Assembly (NCBI GenBank): GCA_947628915.1
Contig: CANRBR010000005.1
Span: 1 to 36,523, forward strand
DNA length: 36,523 nucleotides
Direction of reading: 5' to 3'
From: an uncultured Bacilli bacterium
GTDB taxonomy: Bacteria > Bacillota_I > Bacilli_A > RF39 > UBA660
Shown: piece by piece, positions 23,970-31,011 of the stretch
Layout: each line of letters starts with the position of its first letter
How positions within the stretch are numbered: position 1 is the first letter of the stretch
Program-made: the position numbers and the translations under genes
The notes under the pieces: generated by a model
Seen by the model: only the letters and a program-made list of their open reading frames with translations
Databases searched by the model: none
Told to the model about the DNA's origin: nothing

Positions 23970-26474
23970 ATGATAGAATTAGTAAATTTAAGCAAAGTAT
24001 ATAAATCAAAAAAAGGTGCCTCTACAACAGCTTTAAACGATGTTAATTTAAAGATTGGTAATAAGGGCATGGTATTTATAGTAGGTAAAAGTGGAAGTGG
24101 TAAATCAACTCTTCTTAATTTACTTGGAGGACTTGATGGAGTTACTAGTGGTAAAATACTTATTAATGGTAAAGATATTAGTAACTTTGAAAGTAAAGAA
24201 TACGATGCATATAGAAATACATATATAGGATTTGTATTTCAAGAATTTAATATATTAGAAGAATATAACATATATGAAAATATTAGTCTTTCATTAGAAC
24301 TTCAAAATCTAAAGTCAACTAAAAGTGATATCGATAAACTTTTAGATAAACTTGGAATAAGTGGACTTGGAAATAGAAAAGTAAATGAATTATCGGGTGG
24401 ACAGAAGCAAAGAGTCGCACTTGCTAGAGCATTAATTAAAAATCCTGAGATAATTTTAGCAGATGAGCCAACTGGAAACCTAGATAAAACTTCAAGTGCC
24501 CAAATATTTGAAATATTAAAAGAAATAAGTAAAGAAAAATTAGTAATAGTAGTCTCACACGATATAGAATCTGCTAGAACTTATGCAGATAGAATAGTAG
24601 AAATAGAAGATGGTAAAATAAAGAGTGATACAGATGCTTTAACTGAAAGTGAAATAAAACCATTTAAATTAAAAAAATCAAAACTACCTAATCTATTTGC
24701 TTTAAAGATGGCATTTGCAAATTTTAAATATAAACCATTTAAACTAATTATGACAATTATTTTAACGACATTCTCTTTAATATTTATGGGTGTTACTATA
24801 AACTTTTATATGTTTGATAAGAATCTATTTATTACAAACACTATGAAGGATAACAATAATTATGTTTACGATGTTAAAAATACAAAATTCTTTTATAGTT
24901 ATGGAGCTATTGATTCCGTTGATGTAAAATTTACTTTAGAGGATTTAAAAAATATAGAACCAATAACTAAATCTAAAGTGAATGCTATATATTATTTATA
25001 CAATAATAACAAGTTATTAGAATTTGAATTTGGGCCTAATGAGATTGTAAACACAAACGACTTTTACAGGCCAATTGGTTCACCTAGTTTTGTCGATGTA
25101 AAAGATACAAGACTTTTAAACAATATAATAGGTAGTATTCCTGTTAATAATAACGAAGTAGTAGTGCATAAATATTTTGCAGATTATGCGATTAAATTTG
25201 GAATAAAACTAGTAGATGATACTTTATACTTTCCAAAAGATTATAATGATTTAGTAACTTCTAAAAAAGAGATTAAACTTGGGGATAATTCCATTATAAT
25301 AACTGGTATTATTGATGATGATGACACTTTATATAAAGATGCAAAAGAAACAGGTAAATTTAAAAGTAGCCGTTTGCAACAATACTATAGTGAAAATTAT
25401 AAAGGAAAAGATAGTTATGTATATGGTATTGGACTAATCGATAATATAAAATTAAACGAGGATAAATTATCAACTTTAGATTATACAATGCTTAAATTTA
25501 AAATTGGACTTAGTGAAGAGTTTGCTTCAGGTAATAGACCTTTTAAGGTATTAGATAGTGAGATTAATGTAATTAATGAAAATGGAAACAGTAGTATATC
25601 GAACCTAGAAAAAGAAGAGGTCTTAATTTCTTTAGATGCATTAAAGCAAATATATGGAGAAAGAAATGGAACATTCGATAATAATTTACTCGAATTTATA
25701 AAAAATAATGCTAATTTAACTTATGATGAAGCCTTAGTAAGATTTGTAAGTGATTATTTAAAAGACCATTCAGACCTTGCTCTTATATTACGCAATTATG
25801 CTGAAGAAACAGAGTATAGTGTTACTATAAAGGGTGTTACACTAGATGATACTAACTATGTAAGTTATGGTTATATTAATGATTCTGCACCTAAAACAAA
25901 AGAACTTATAGGTGCAAGAGTATATGATGATGATATTAATAATTTAAAAAGTACATTTAGTAAATTAATATTTAGAGATAATTTTGATAGGGATGAGGTA
26001 GGAACTTTTTATACTTTTATTTTGGACCACCACGATGATATCGGTTCTATAATTATGATATATAAATCTTTATCAAAGTATATTCTAGTAGTTAGTTTAG
26101 TATTTGTATTATTTAATATATTACTATTTTCAAACTTTATAGGAGTTACAATATCATACTCTAAAAAACAAATAGGTATTTTAAGAGCGCTTGGAGCAAA
26201 AGCAGAAGATGTTACAAAGATATTTAGTTTTGAAGCGTTGATAATTGGACTTATTGCTTGGGTATTATCTATTATAGGATTTATTCTAGTTTGTAATTTA
26301 CTTAATAATTCTATATTTGGAAGTATGTATTATACATTAAATGGAATAGTTAGAAATCCATTTATACCAATCATAATGCTTGTTTATACTATTGCAATAT
26401 CATTTTTAATAACATTTATATCTACTAGTAAAGTAACAAAGATTAAACCAATAGATGCTATATTAAATAAATAG
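23970..26474 (+). CDS. ABC transporter ATPase-FtsX permease fusion (MacB-like topology), paralogue 1
   Basis: 834 residues. ATPase domain ~1-225: Walker A GKSGSGKST, Q-loop VFQEFNI, signature LSGGQKQRVALARAL, Walker B IILADEPTGNLD, switch VVSHD. Then a span (~258-282), a ~400-residue extracytoplasmic region, and a C-terminal FtsX unit with three spans (~700-725, 752-775 and 800-825) containing KKQIGILRALGAKAEDV. It ends KIKPIDAIL. The four-span single-chain plan is that of MacB/LolCDE-type mechanotransmission ABC proteins, which act on peptides, lipoproteins or antibiotics at the membrane surface. The protein must dimerise to have two ATPases. It is paralogous to the protein coded at 31581. 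The terminator overlaps the stop. Confidence 0.92.
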   Translation: MIELVNLSKVYKSKKGASTTALNDVNLKIGNKGMVFIVGKSGSGKSTLLNLLGGLDGVTSGKILINGKDISNFESKEYDAYRNTYIGFVFQEFNILEEYNIYENISLSLELQNLKSTKSDIDKLLDKLGISGLGNRKVNELSGGQKQRVALARALIKNPEIILADEPTGNLDKTSSAQIFEILKEISKEKLVIVVSHDIESARTYADRIVEIEDGKIKSDTDALTESEIKPFKLKKSKLPNLFALKMAFANFKYKPFKLIMTIILTTFSLIFMGVTINFYMFDKNLFITNTMKDNNNYVYDVKNTKFFYSYGAIDSVDVKFTLEDLKNIEPITKSKVNAIYYLYNNNKLLEFEFGPNEIVNTNDFYRPIGSPSFVDVKDTRLLNNIIGSIPVNNNEVVVHKYFADYAIKFGIKLVDDTLYFPKDYNDLVTSKKEIKLGDNSIIITGIIDDDDTLYKDAKETGKFKSSRLQQYYSENYKGKDSYVYGIGLIDNIKLNEDKLSTLDYTMLKFKIGLSEEFASGNRPFKVLDSEINVINENGNSSISNLEKEEVLISLDALKQIYGERNGTFDNNLLEFIKNNANLTYDEALVRFVSDYLKDHSDLALILRNYAEETEYSVTIKGVTLDDTNYVSYGYINDSAPKTKELIGARVYDDDINNLKSTFSKLIFRDNFDRDEVGTFYTFILDHHDDIGSIIMIYKSLSKYILVVSLVFVLFNILLFSNFIGVTISYSKKQIGILRALGAKAEDVTKIFSFEALIIGLIAWVLSIIGFILVCNLLNNSIFGSMYYTLNGIVRNPFIPIIMLVYTIAISFLITFISTSKVTKIKPIDAILNK

Positions 26475-26498
26475 AAAAAGTGCGCTTTTTCTATTTTT
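26470..26498 (+). terminator. Rho-independent terminator of ABC fusion 1
   Basis: AATAGAAAAAG - TGCG - CTTTTTCTATT perfect 11-bp stem followed by TTT. Its right half (GCGCTTTTTCTATT) recurs at 26872 and 28583, the boundaries of the duplicated toxin-antitoxin unit and of the IS30-like insertion. Confidence 0.85.
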
Positions 26499-26518
26499 AT
26501 ATAAAATCATATATACTA

Positions 26519-26547
26519 TTGATATATAAATATACGTTTGGTATAAT
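26519..26547 (+). promoter_or_regulatory. Promoter of toxin mRNA copy A
   Basis: TTGATA (26519-26524), 17 nt, TATAAT (26542-26547) with extended TG. The start is expected near 26554, so the mRNA would begin with the pairing element GGATACATTTGA (26554-26565), whose exact complement TCAAATGTATCC lies at 26774-26785. Confidence 0.8.
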
Positions 26548-26583
26548 ATTAGTGGATACATTTGAAATATGTCAGATGTTTTC

Positions 26584-26613
26584 CCTTTCAATTATCAAAA
26601 GATAAAAGAAAGG
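26584..26613 (+). promoter_or_regulatory. Shine-Dalgarno-sequestering hairpin of toxin mRNA copy A
   Basis: Outer stem CCTTTC (26584-26589) with GAAAGG (26608-26613) and inner stem TTATC (26592-26596) with GATAA (26601-26605), loop AAAA, joined by symmetric AA/AA. GAAAGG is part of the ribosome binding site GAAAGGTGG of the peptide, so translation should be off until the hairpin opens. The same hairpin is present in copy B (28684-28714 region). Confidence 0.72.
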
Positions 26614-26625
26614 TGGTGGTTAATT

Positions 26626-26703
26626 ATGACAAAAAGAGAACTATCTCTATTTATTATAATTCTACTATTATTTTTTATAGTAATCACCTTACTATTTAAA
26701 TAA
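26626..26703 (+). CDS. Small hydrophobic peptide, putative type I toxin, copy A
   Basis: The 25-residue peptide has basic start MTKRELS, a single Ile/Leu/Phe membrane span of about 17 residues, and end LLFK. It is related to the 29-residue peptide at 14980 by the M-x-K-[KR]-[DE]-L start and the span. The ribosome binding site is locked in a double stem, the leader pairs exactly with the 3' end over 12 nt, and an antisense RNA covers the 3' region: together the layout of hok/Fst/AapA-like type I toxins. It is too short for normal gene callers. Membrane toxicity is inferred from this layout and not visible in sequence. Confidence 0.75.
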   Translation: MTKRELSLFIIILLLFFIVITLLFK

Positions 26704-26704
26704 T

Positions 26705-26814
26705 AAAAACATCTGATTTCAACAATAGTTGATTTCAGATGGTATCCCAAGGGACTACATCTGATTCCGCAAATCAAATGTATCCTTTTTTAATATATGC
26801 AAATTTTCTTTGCC
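26705..26814 (-). ncRNA. Antisense RNA, putative antitoxin, copy A
   Basis: The start near 26814 is set by a TTGACA-17-TATAAT promoter and the end by the hairpin 26710-26741 (CATCTGA..TCAAC / GTTGA..TCAGATG) followed on the minus strand by TTTTTATT. The 5' end folds as GGCAAAGAAAATTTGC, shared with the locus 1 antisense RNA. It contains GGATACATTTGA, identical to the toxin leader element, because it is the complement of the mRNA 3' end that the leader pairs with. It overlaps the toxin mRNA by about 85 nt if that mRNA ends at the T run after 26785. Confidence 0.72.
26757..26792 (+). terminator. Probable 3' end of toxin mRNA copy A
   Basis: ACATCTGATT - CCGC - AAATCAAATGT stem (one C-A mismatch) then ATCCTTTTTT. 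The same bases form the 3' partner of the leader element, so termination and long-range pairing share sequence. Confidence 0.55.
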
Positions 26815-26820
26815 ATATTC

Positions 26821-26849
26821 ATTATATTATATTTATTAGCTCTTGTCAA
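26821..26849 (-). promoter_or_regulatory. Promoter of antitoxin RNA copy A
   Basis: Minus strand TTGACA (26849-26844), 17 nt, TATAAT (26826-26821): full consensus. Confidence 0.85.
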
Positions 26850-26872
26850 ATCTATCGATTATATAATAAGTG

Positions 26873-26885
26873 CGCTTTTTCTATT
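26873..26885. repeat. Target-site duplication, left copy
   Basis: CGCTTTTTCTATT, identical to 28584-28596 on the other side of the IS. It corresponds to the right half of a terminator hairpin like that at 26470. Most IS30 elements duplicate 2-3 bp; longer duplications at inverted repeats are known for the mycoplasma IS1630 branch of this family. Confidence 0.7.
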
Positions 26886-28583
26886 CGTGAAATGAAAAAG
26901 TAAATTCCAGTTTCAAAAAATGTAAAAGGAATGTAAGAGAAACCTCTATTTTAAAGAGGTTTTTGTATGAGGATAAATTGAAAAAATATAAAAAATATGA
27001 TAGAATACTAAATGTATTTAGAAATTTTGCCACGACGAAAAGACAAAAGGCTATAGAATTTTTAAAAATGTAAGACTAAATTCCTTTTGCTAAATAGTAG
27101 GATAAATTTGTAAAATATGGGTGTTTCTAAAATACACAATAAGAACTAATTTTTCTTATTATGCTTTATGAGATAAGGTTTTAGGGTGACCTCATCTCTT
27201 TTAATTTCATTAATATTTAATAAGTTTAAGATTTCTTTACCTCTATCTTTATTTTCAGGAGTACTCATAATAAAGCAAAATACTTCATAAGGAGTTTTAT
27301 CTTTTAAAGATTTTCTAGGAGTAGAATTGATATGAGAAAACATTAAATCTAAGTCTTCTTGAGTAATATTTGATATATCATCTCATTAGGTATAATATCT
27401 CTAATGTAATTATGGGTATTTTCAACATGAGGTTTTTGAGAAGATTGATAAGCATCACAATAAAAAATATTTGTTCTAAATTCACCAGTTCGTTGATTAA
27501 ATTCAAATAAATCAACTTTTTCAAATTCAACACCTCTGTCAGTAAGAATTAAAGAGAAAAGTTCTCTATATAAATCATGGCCAAGTTTATCTTCAAGAGA
27601 ATCTAAAGATTTAGACATTGATTCTGAAGTTTTGTCTTTATGTAAGAAACCAATCATAAGACCAGAACCTTCAAAATAAAAGGTTTGTATAAAAGGACCT
27701 GATTGAGAGTTTAAGACAGTATCCATTTCAGTAGTAGGGATTTCAGGATTTTCATCTTTAAAATTAAGATAATCTTTGTATGTATGATTTAGATAATTAA
27801 CTGGTTCTTTTCTTTTTTTGTATTTATTTTTAAATTGCTTTCTATTAACTTGTTCTTTTAAAGAGAAATTATCAATACCATATTCTTTAAAGACTCCCAT
27901 TTCAATATAATTATAAAGAGTTTTAATACATTGCTTAATTTCAGAATGACTAGATTTAATTTGATATAAGGACTGACCTTGATCTAATAAAGGCTTTAAA
28001 ATATTAGCTAATTCCTTTACTTCTAAAGTAGTCATATTAATACCTTCACGGAAATCAACTAAATCAGTTTTATATTCTTCGTTAGCATAAGTAGCATAAT
28101 AAAAATATTTATCAAGATGACACTTAGAGATATTAGGACACTTATTACAAGCACCAGGAGATTTATCTCTTTTATTACATTTAATTTCTTCATAACGAGA
28201 ACATTGCTTTTTACAACCACCACATTCTTGTCTATGAATACAAATAGAAGGATAAATAAATTGATTTCTAGGTTTAAAAGTTCTATGTTTTTTAATTTCT
28301 TTAGCAACAGTAGTAGGATCTTTACCAATAGTTCTAGCAATATCAACTTTATTAGAACGATTTTCAATACCAGTTTGAATAATTTTCCTTTCATCAAGAG
28401 TTAAATGTTTATTATCATGGATTTGTTTTGACATAATAAAATACCTCACTTTCAAAGTCGAAACACCCATACGAGATATTATACAAAAAGGAATTTAGTC
28501 TTACAAATCCCATACTGGAATTTGATGTAAGACTAAATTCTACATTAATATATTGAAACTGGAATTTACTTTTTCATTTCACG
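26886..28583 (-). mobile_element. IS30-family insertion sequence with 31-bp perfect terminal inverted repeats
   Basis: The ends 26886-26916 and 28553-28583 are perfect inverted copies (outer bases CGTGAAATGAAAAAG, inner TCCAGTTTCAA). It is flanked by the 13-bp direct repeat CGCTTTTTCTATT at 26873-26885 and 28584-28596, taken as the target duplication. Length 1698 bp. The transposase gene reads on the minus strand and is frameshifted. The left interior holds a terminator hairpin (26945-26967, AAACCTCT..AGAGGTTTTT). A further inverted pair (TGTAAGACTAAATTCC near 27070 and its complement near 28490-28505) lies inside the ends. The insertion separates toxin-antitoxin copies A and B. Confidence 0.85.
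27146..28434 (-). pseudogene. IS30-family transposase, frameshifted near 27385
   Basis: The start at 28434 (MSKQIHDNKHLTLDERKIIQ) follows GTGAGGT. The N-terminal HTH (LDERKIIQTGIENRSNKVDIARTIGKDPTTVAKEIKKH) and a Cys-rich segment typical of this IS30 branch are intact. The DDE core is intact too: TEMDTVLNS, ILTDRGVEF and the Glu in PHVENTHNYIRDIIPN. After PNEM the frame runs into a stop at about 27349. Restoring one base at about 27385 joins it to the other frame (DISNITQEDLDLMFSHINSTPRK), which carries the conserved C-terminus to 27146. No slippery heptamer is visible at the break, so this looks like an inactivating one-base deletion. Confidence 0.85.
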
Positions 28584-28619
28584 CGCTTTTTCTATTTTTA
28601 TATAAGATTATATATACTA

Positions 28620-28648
28620 TTGATATATATATGTATGTTTGGTATAAT
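28620..28648 (+). promoter_or_regulatory. Promoter of toxin mRNA copy B
   Basis: TTGATA (28620-28625), 17 nt, TATAAT (28643-28648). Leader element GGATACATTTGA at 28655-28666, with exact complement TCAAATGTATCC at 28877-28888. Confidence 0.78.
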
Positions 28649-28726
28649 GTTAATGGATACATTTGAAATATGTCAGGTGTTTTCCCTTTCAATTATCAAA
28701 AGATAAAAGAAAGGCGGTGGTTAATT

Positions 28727-28804
28727 ATGACAAAAAGAGAACTATCTCAATTTATTATAATTCTACTATTATTCTTTATAGTAATCACCTTACTATTTAA
28801 ATAA
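28727..28804 (+). CDS. Small hydrophobic peptide, putative type I toxin, copy B
   Basis: 25 residues, identical to copy A except Leu8 to Gln (CTA to CAA), which puts a polar residue at the membrane-entry end of the span (MTKRELSQF). The SD-hiding hairpin is kept (CCTTTC / GAAAGG with inner TTATC / GATAA), although the site reads GAAAGGCGGTGG. The 5'-3' pairing element and antisense promoter are intact. The substitution may weaken membrane insertion or simply be neutral. Confidence 0.72.
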   Translation: MTKRELSQFIIILLLFFIVITLLFK

Positions 28805-28805
28805 T

Positions 28806-28916
28806 AAAAACATCTGATTTCAACAATAGTTGATTTCAGATGACATCCAATAAGGGATTACATCTGATTCCTCGAGTCAAATGTATCCTTTTTAATATAT
28901 GCAAATTTTCTTTGCC
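28806..28916 (-). ncRNA. Antisense RNA, putative antitoxin, copy B
   Basis: The promoter at 28923-28951 and terminator hairpin at 28811-28842 (followed on the minus strand by TTTTTATT) define about 110 nt. The 5' hairpin GGCAAAGAAAATTTGC is unchanged from copy A. The internal loop region differs (CGAGGAATC versus GCGGAATC), so the two antitoxins may be only partly cross-acting. Confidence 0.7.
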
Positions 28917-28922
28917 ATATTC

Positions 28923-28951
28923 ATTATATTATATTTATTAGCTCTTGTCAA
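28923..28951 (-). promoter_or_regulatory. Promoter of antitoxin RNA copy B
   Basis: Minus strand TTGACA (28951-28946), 17 nt, TATAAT (28928-28923). Confidence 0.82.
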
Positions 28952-28991
28952 ATCCATGGATTATGGAAAAAATGCGTTTTTTCTATTTTTG

Positions 28992-29000
28992 TGCTATACT
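28992..29000 (+). promoter_or_regulatory. Extended -10 promoter of the bile salt hydrolase gene
   Basis: TGCTATACT. The usual start distance puts the 5' end near 29007, right at the GGAGG of the ribosome binding site (29007-29011), so the leader would be only about 13 nt. Confidence 0.6.
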
Positions 29001-29019
29001 ATTTATGGAGGATGATATT

Positions 29020-29994
29020 ATGTGCACAGCAGTAACATATAAAACAAAAGATAGTTATTTTGGTAGAAATTTGGACCTGGAGTATTCATATAAAGAAACA
29101 GTTACAATTACTCCACGAAACTATCCATTTAAATTTAGAAAAGTAGGCGATAATAATAAACATTTTGCTATTATAGGAATGGCTTATGTTAGTGACAATT
29201 ATCCACTTTACTATGATGCGATTAACGAAAAAGGACTTGGTATGGCAGGACTTAATTTTCCTTCGAATGCACATTATTTTGATGTAAAAGAAGGCTTAAA
29301 CAACATATCTCCATTTGAGTTAATACCGTATATATTATCTAACTATTCTAAGGTTAGTGAGGTAAAAGAAGCACTAAAAAATATTAATATAATTAACATT
29401 AATTTTAGTGATGAGCTTCCTTTATCGCCACTTCACTGGATTATAGCAGATAAAACATCATCAATAACAGTAGAATCAGTAAAAGATGGATTAAAAGTGT
29501 ACGATAATCCAGTTGGTGTTTTAACTAATAATCCTACATTCGATATGCAGATGTTTAATTTAAATAATTATATGAGTTTATCTATTGAGCCACCAGTTAA
29601 TAATTTTTCTAAAGATTTGGAATTTTCTACATATAGTAGGGGAATGGGGGCCTTAGGACTACCTGGTGATTTATCTAGTCAATCAAGATTTGTAAAAGCA
29701 ACATTTACAAAGATGAACTCATTATCAGATGAAACAGAAGTGTCAAGTGTAAATCAATTCTTTCATATTTTAACATCAGTCGAACAACAAAGAGGATGTG
29801 TTCATATGGGTGAGGATAAATATGAGATAACTATATATAGTTCTTGTGCGAATATGGATAAAGGTATTTATTACTACACTACTTATGATAATAGAAGAAT
29901 AATAGGTATAGATATGCATAAAGAATCCTTAGATGGTAGTGAACTTATAAGTTATGATTTAATTAAGAATGAAGAAATTTATATTCAAAATTAG
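29020..29994 (+). CDS. Choloylglycine hydrolase family enzyme, probable bile salt hydrolase
   Basis: 324 residues. This is an Ntn-hydrolase beginning M-C-T-A-V, where Cys2 becomes the N-terminal nucleophile after Met removal; that fixes the start at 29020. Conserved residues are present: YFGRNLDLEYSY (Arg16, Asp19), GMAGLNFP (Asn of the oxyanion region), GVLTNNPTFDMQMFNLNNY (Asn170/171) and SSQSRFVKATF (Arg223). The NNPTFDMQ form and the loop lengths match Gram-positive bile salt hydrolases better than penicillin V acylases. The reaction is hydrolysis of glycine/taurine-conjugated bile acids in the cytosol, supporting gut residence. It lies directly downstream of toxin-antitoxin copy B and upstream of two lipoprotein genes, with the first only 7 nt away. 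Confidence 0.92.
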   Translation: MCTAVTYKTKDSYFGRNLDLEYSYKETVTITPRNYPFKFRKVGDNNKHFAIIGMAYVSDNYPLYYDAINEKGLGMAGLNFPSNAHYFDVKEGLNNISPFELIPYILSNYSKVSEVKEALKNINIININFSDELPLSPLHWIIADKTSSITVESVKDGLKVYDNPVGVLTNNPTFDMQMFNLNNYMSLSIEPPVNNFSKDLEFSTYSRGMGALGLPGDLSSQSRFVKATFTKMNSLSDETEVSSVNQFFHILTSVEQQRGCVHMGEDKYEITIYSSCANMDKGIYYYTTYDNRRIIGIDMHKESLDGSELISYDLIKNEEIYIQN

Positions 29995-30001
29995 GAGAAA
30001 T

Positions 30002-30472
30002 ATGAAGAAAATATTAATATGTTTAATTGCTCTTGTAGCAGGTTTAACCCTAACTGGGTGTGAAGACAAATTAAAAACAACTATTAAAGATACTGCTGAG
30101 TTAAATGAGATAGATGGCGTTACTATGACAATAAAAAAGGGTACACTTACTAGAACGGGAGCTACAATTATAATTACTGATGTGAGTGGTAAAAGTAATA
30201 TTTATGGAGCAGACTATAGAATAGATAAGAAAGAAAATAGTAGTTGGACTCCATTAAAATCATTAGATGGAAGAGAATGGACACAGTTTAAGTGGAATGC
30301 AATCGGTTATACAGTAGATAAAAATAATAAATTAGAGATGGATATAAATTGGGAAAAATTGTATGGTAAGTTAGAAGATGGAGAATATAGAATAGTAAAA
30401 AGCACTGATGAATATTTAAAAGATATATTATACATAAAATACTTTTCAGTTGAGTTTATAATAGGAGGATAA
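30002..30472 (+). CDS. Lipoprotein with a bacterial Ig-like (Big_14 type) domain
   Basis: 156 residues from ATG 30002 (MKKILICLIALVAG), with AGGAG at 29993-29997 overlapping the hydrolase stop. Lipobox TLTG-C (about Cys20). The mature domain has the Big_14 pattern: VTMTIKKGTLTRTGATIIITDVSG, IYGADYRIDKKENSSWTPLKSL, INWEKLYGKLEDGEYRIVKS and FSVEFIIGG. Such Ig-like lipoproteins are common surface proteins of gut Bacillota with unknown ligands. It is co-transcribed with the bile salt hydrolase and the next lipoprotein (1-nt gap). Confidence 0.82.
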   Translation: MKKILICLIALVAGLTLTGCEDKLKTTIKDTAELNEIDGVTMTIKKGTLTRTGATIIITDVSGKSNIYGADYRIDKKENSSWTPLKSLDGREWTQFKWNAIGYTVDKNNKLEMDINWEKLYGKLEDGEYRIVKSTDEYLKDILYIKYFSVEFIIGG

Positions 30473-30473
30473 A

Positions 30474-30956
30474 TTGAAAAAAATATTGATTTCATTATTG
30501 TTTATACTTTTTATAACTGGTTGTTCTAATAATAGTATCACAAAATACATAGAAAAAAATATGAATTTAGATGTATCATCTTGTAAGGTTATAGAAAATA
30601 GTGATACTCACGGTGGATTTTTAGGCGATGGAGAGACTATTTTTAAAGCAGATTGCTCTAGTGTGAAAGATGAGATATTAAGTGAGATTAAAACTTGGAA
30701 TGCTTTGCCACTTTCTCAAAACTTAGATGTAATTATGTATGGTGGGACTTTAGATGGAACTACTTATGGATATAATTTTGGTATAAAAAATGGTATTCCT
30801 AAAATAGATAACGGATATTATTACTTTATAGATAGAAGTGATTATGCAAAGGATATAAATAGTGATAAAGATATTTTTAGAATTTCATTTAATTTTGATT
30901 TAGCACTTTACGATATAGACACTAATATATTTTATTTTTACAAATTGGATACATAA
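30474..30956 (+). CDS. Lipoprotein of unknown function, TTG start
   Basis: 160 residues starting at TTG 30474 (AGGAGG at 30464-30469, TTG-AAA-AAA): signal MKKILISLLFILFITG then Cys (lipobox FITG-C). The mature part contains SITKYIEKNMNLDVSSCKVIENSDTHGGFLGDGETIFKADCSS with a likely Cys pair, then beta strands. The amphipathic KYIEKNMNLD start recalls the lipoproteins at 18199-20106. Function unknown. The next ATG would remove the signal peptide, so TTG is preferred. Confidence 0.72.
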   Translation: MKKILISLLFILFITGCSNNSITKYIEKNMNLDVSSCKVIENSDTHGGFLGDGETIFKADCSSVKDEILSEIKTWNALPLSQNLDVIMYGGTLDGTTYGYNFGIKNGIPKIDNGYYYFIDRSDYAKDINSDKDIFRISFNFDLALYDIDTNIFYFYKLDT

Positions 30957-30972
30957 ACTAGTGTCTTTTTTC
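30917..30972 (+). terminator. Long-loop terminator overlapping the 30474 gene end
   Basis: AGACACTA (30917-30924) pairs with TAGTGTCT (30959-30966) across a ~34-nt loop containing the stop codon, followed by TTTTTTC. Confidence 0.55.
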
Positions 30973-30978
30973 TTTATA

Positions 30979-30987
30979 TGATATAAT
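30979..30987 (+). promoter_or_regulatory. Extended -10 promoter of 31012
   Basis: TGATATAAT, 24 nt upstream of the ATG; GGAGG at about 31003. Confidence 0.6.
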
Positions 30988-31011
30988 AGACTTGTAAACA
31001 TAGGAGGCGTT

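Larger units (their letters stand above)
26482..26871. repeat. Toxin-antitoxin unit, copy A of a ~390-bp duplication
   Basis: This runs from GCGCTTTTTCTATTTTTATATAA to the next occurrence of the same boundary. It is nearly identical to 28583-28972 apart from scattered substitutions (for example CAGATG to CAGGTG in the leader, and one toxin codon). Before insertion of the IS the two copies would have been directly adjacent. Confidence 0.8.
28583..28972. repeat. Toxin-antitoxin unit, copy B of the ~390-bp duplication
   Basis: Nearly identical to 26482-26871, in the same orientation. It begins at the right target duplication of the IS and ends at AATGCGTTTTTTCTATTTTT, a variant of the boundary hairpin (GAAAAAA - TGCG - TTTTTTC). 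Confidence 0.8.

Noticed and set aside
26963-27073. 36-codon Lys-rich TTG-start frame (YEDKLKKYKKYDRILNVF..) in the left part of the IS30 element
   Set aside because: It starts inside a terminator hairpin, has poor SD spacing and no family match; too weak to call a gene, though a degraded passenger gene is possible.
27340-27400. Programmed -1/+1 frameshift in the IS30 transposase
   Set aside because: No slippery heptamer or downstream structure is apparent; a simple one-base loss explains the data better.
28117-28404. + strand frame inside the IS30 transposase
   Set aside because: Complement of the DDE transposase gene; the product is Arg/Thr/Phe-rich with no homology pattern and no ribosome binding site.
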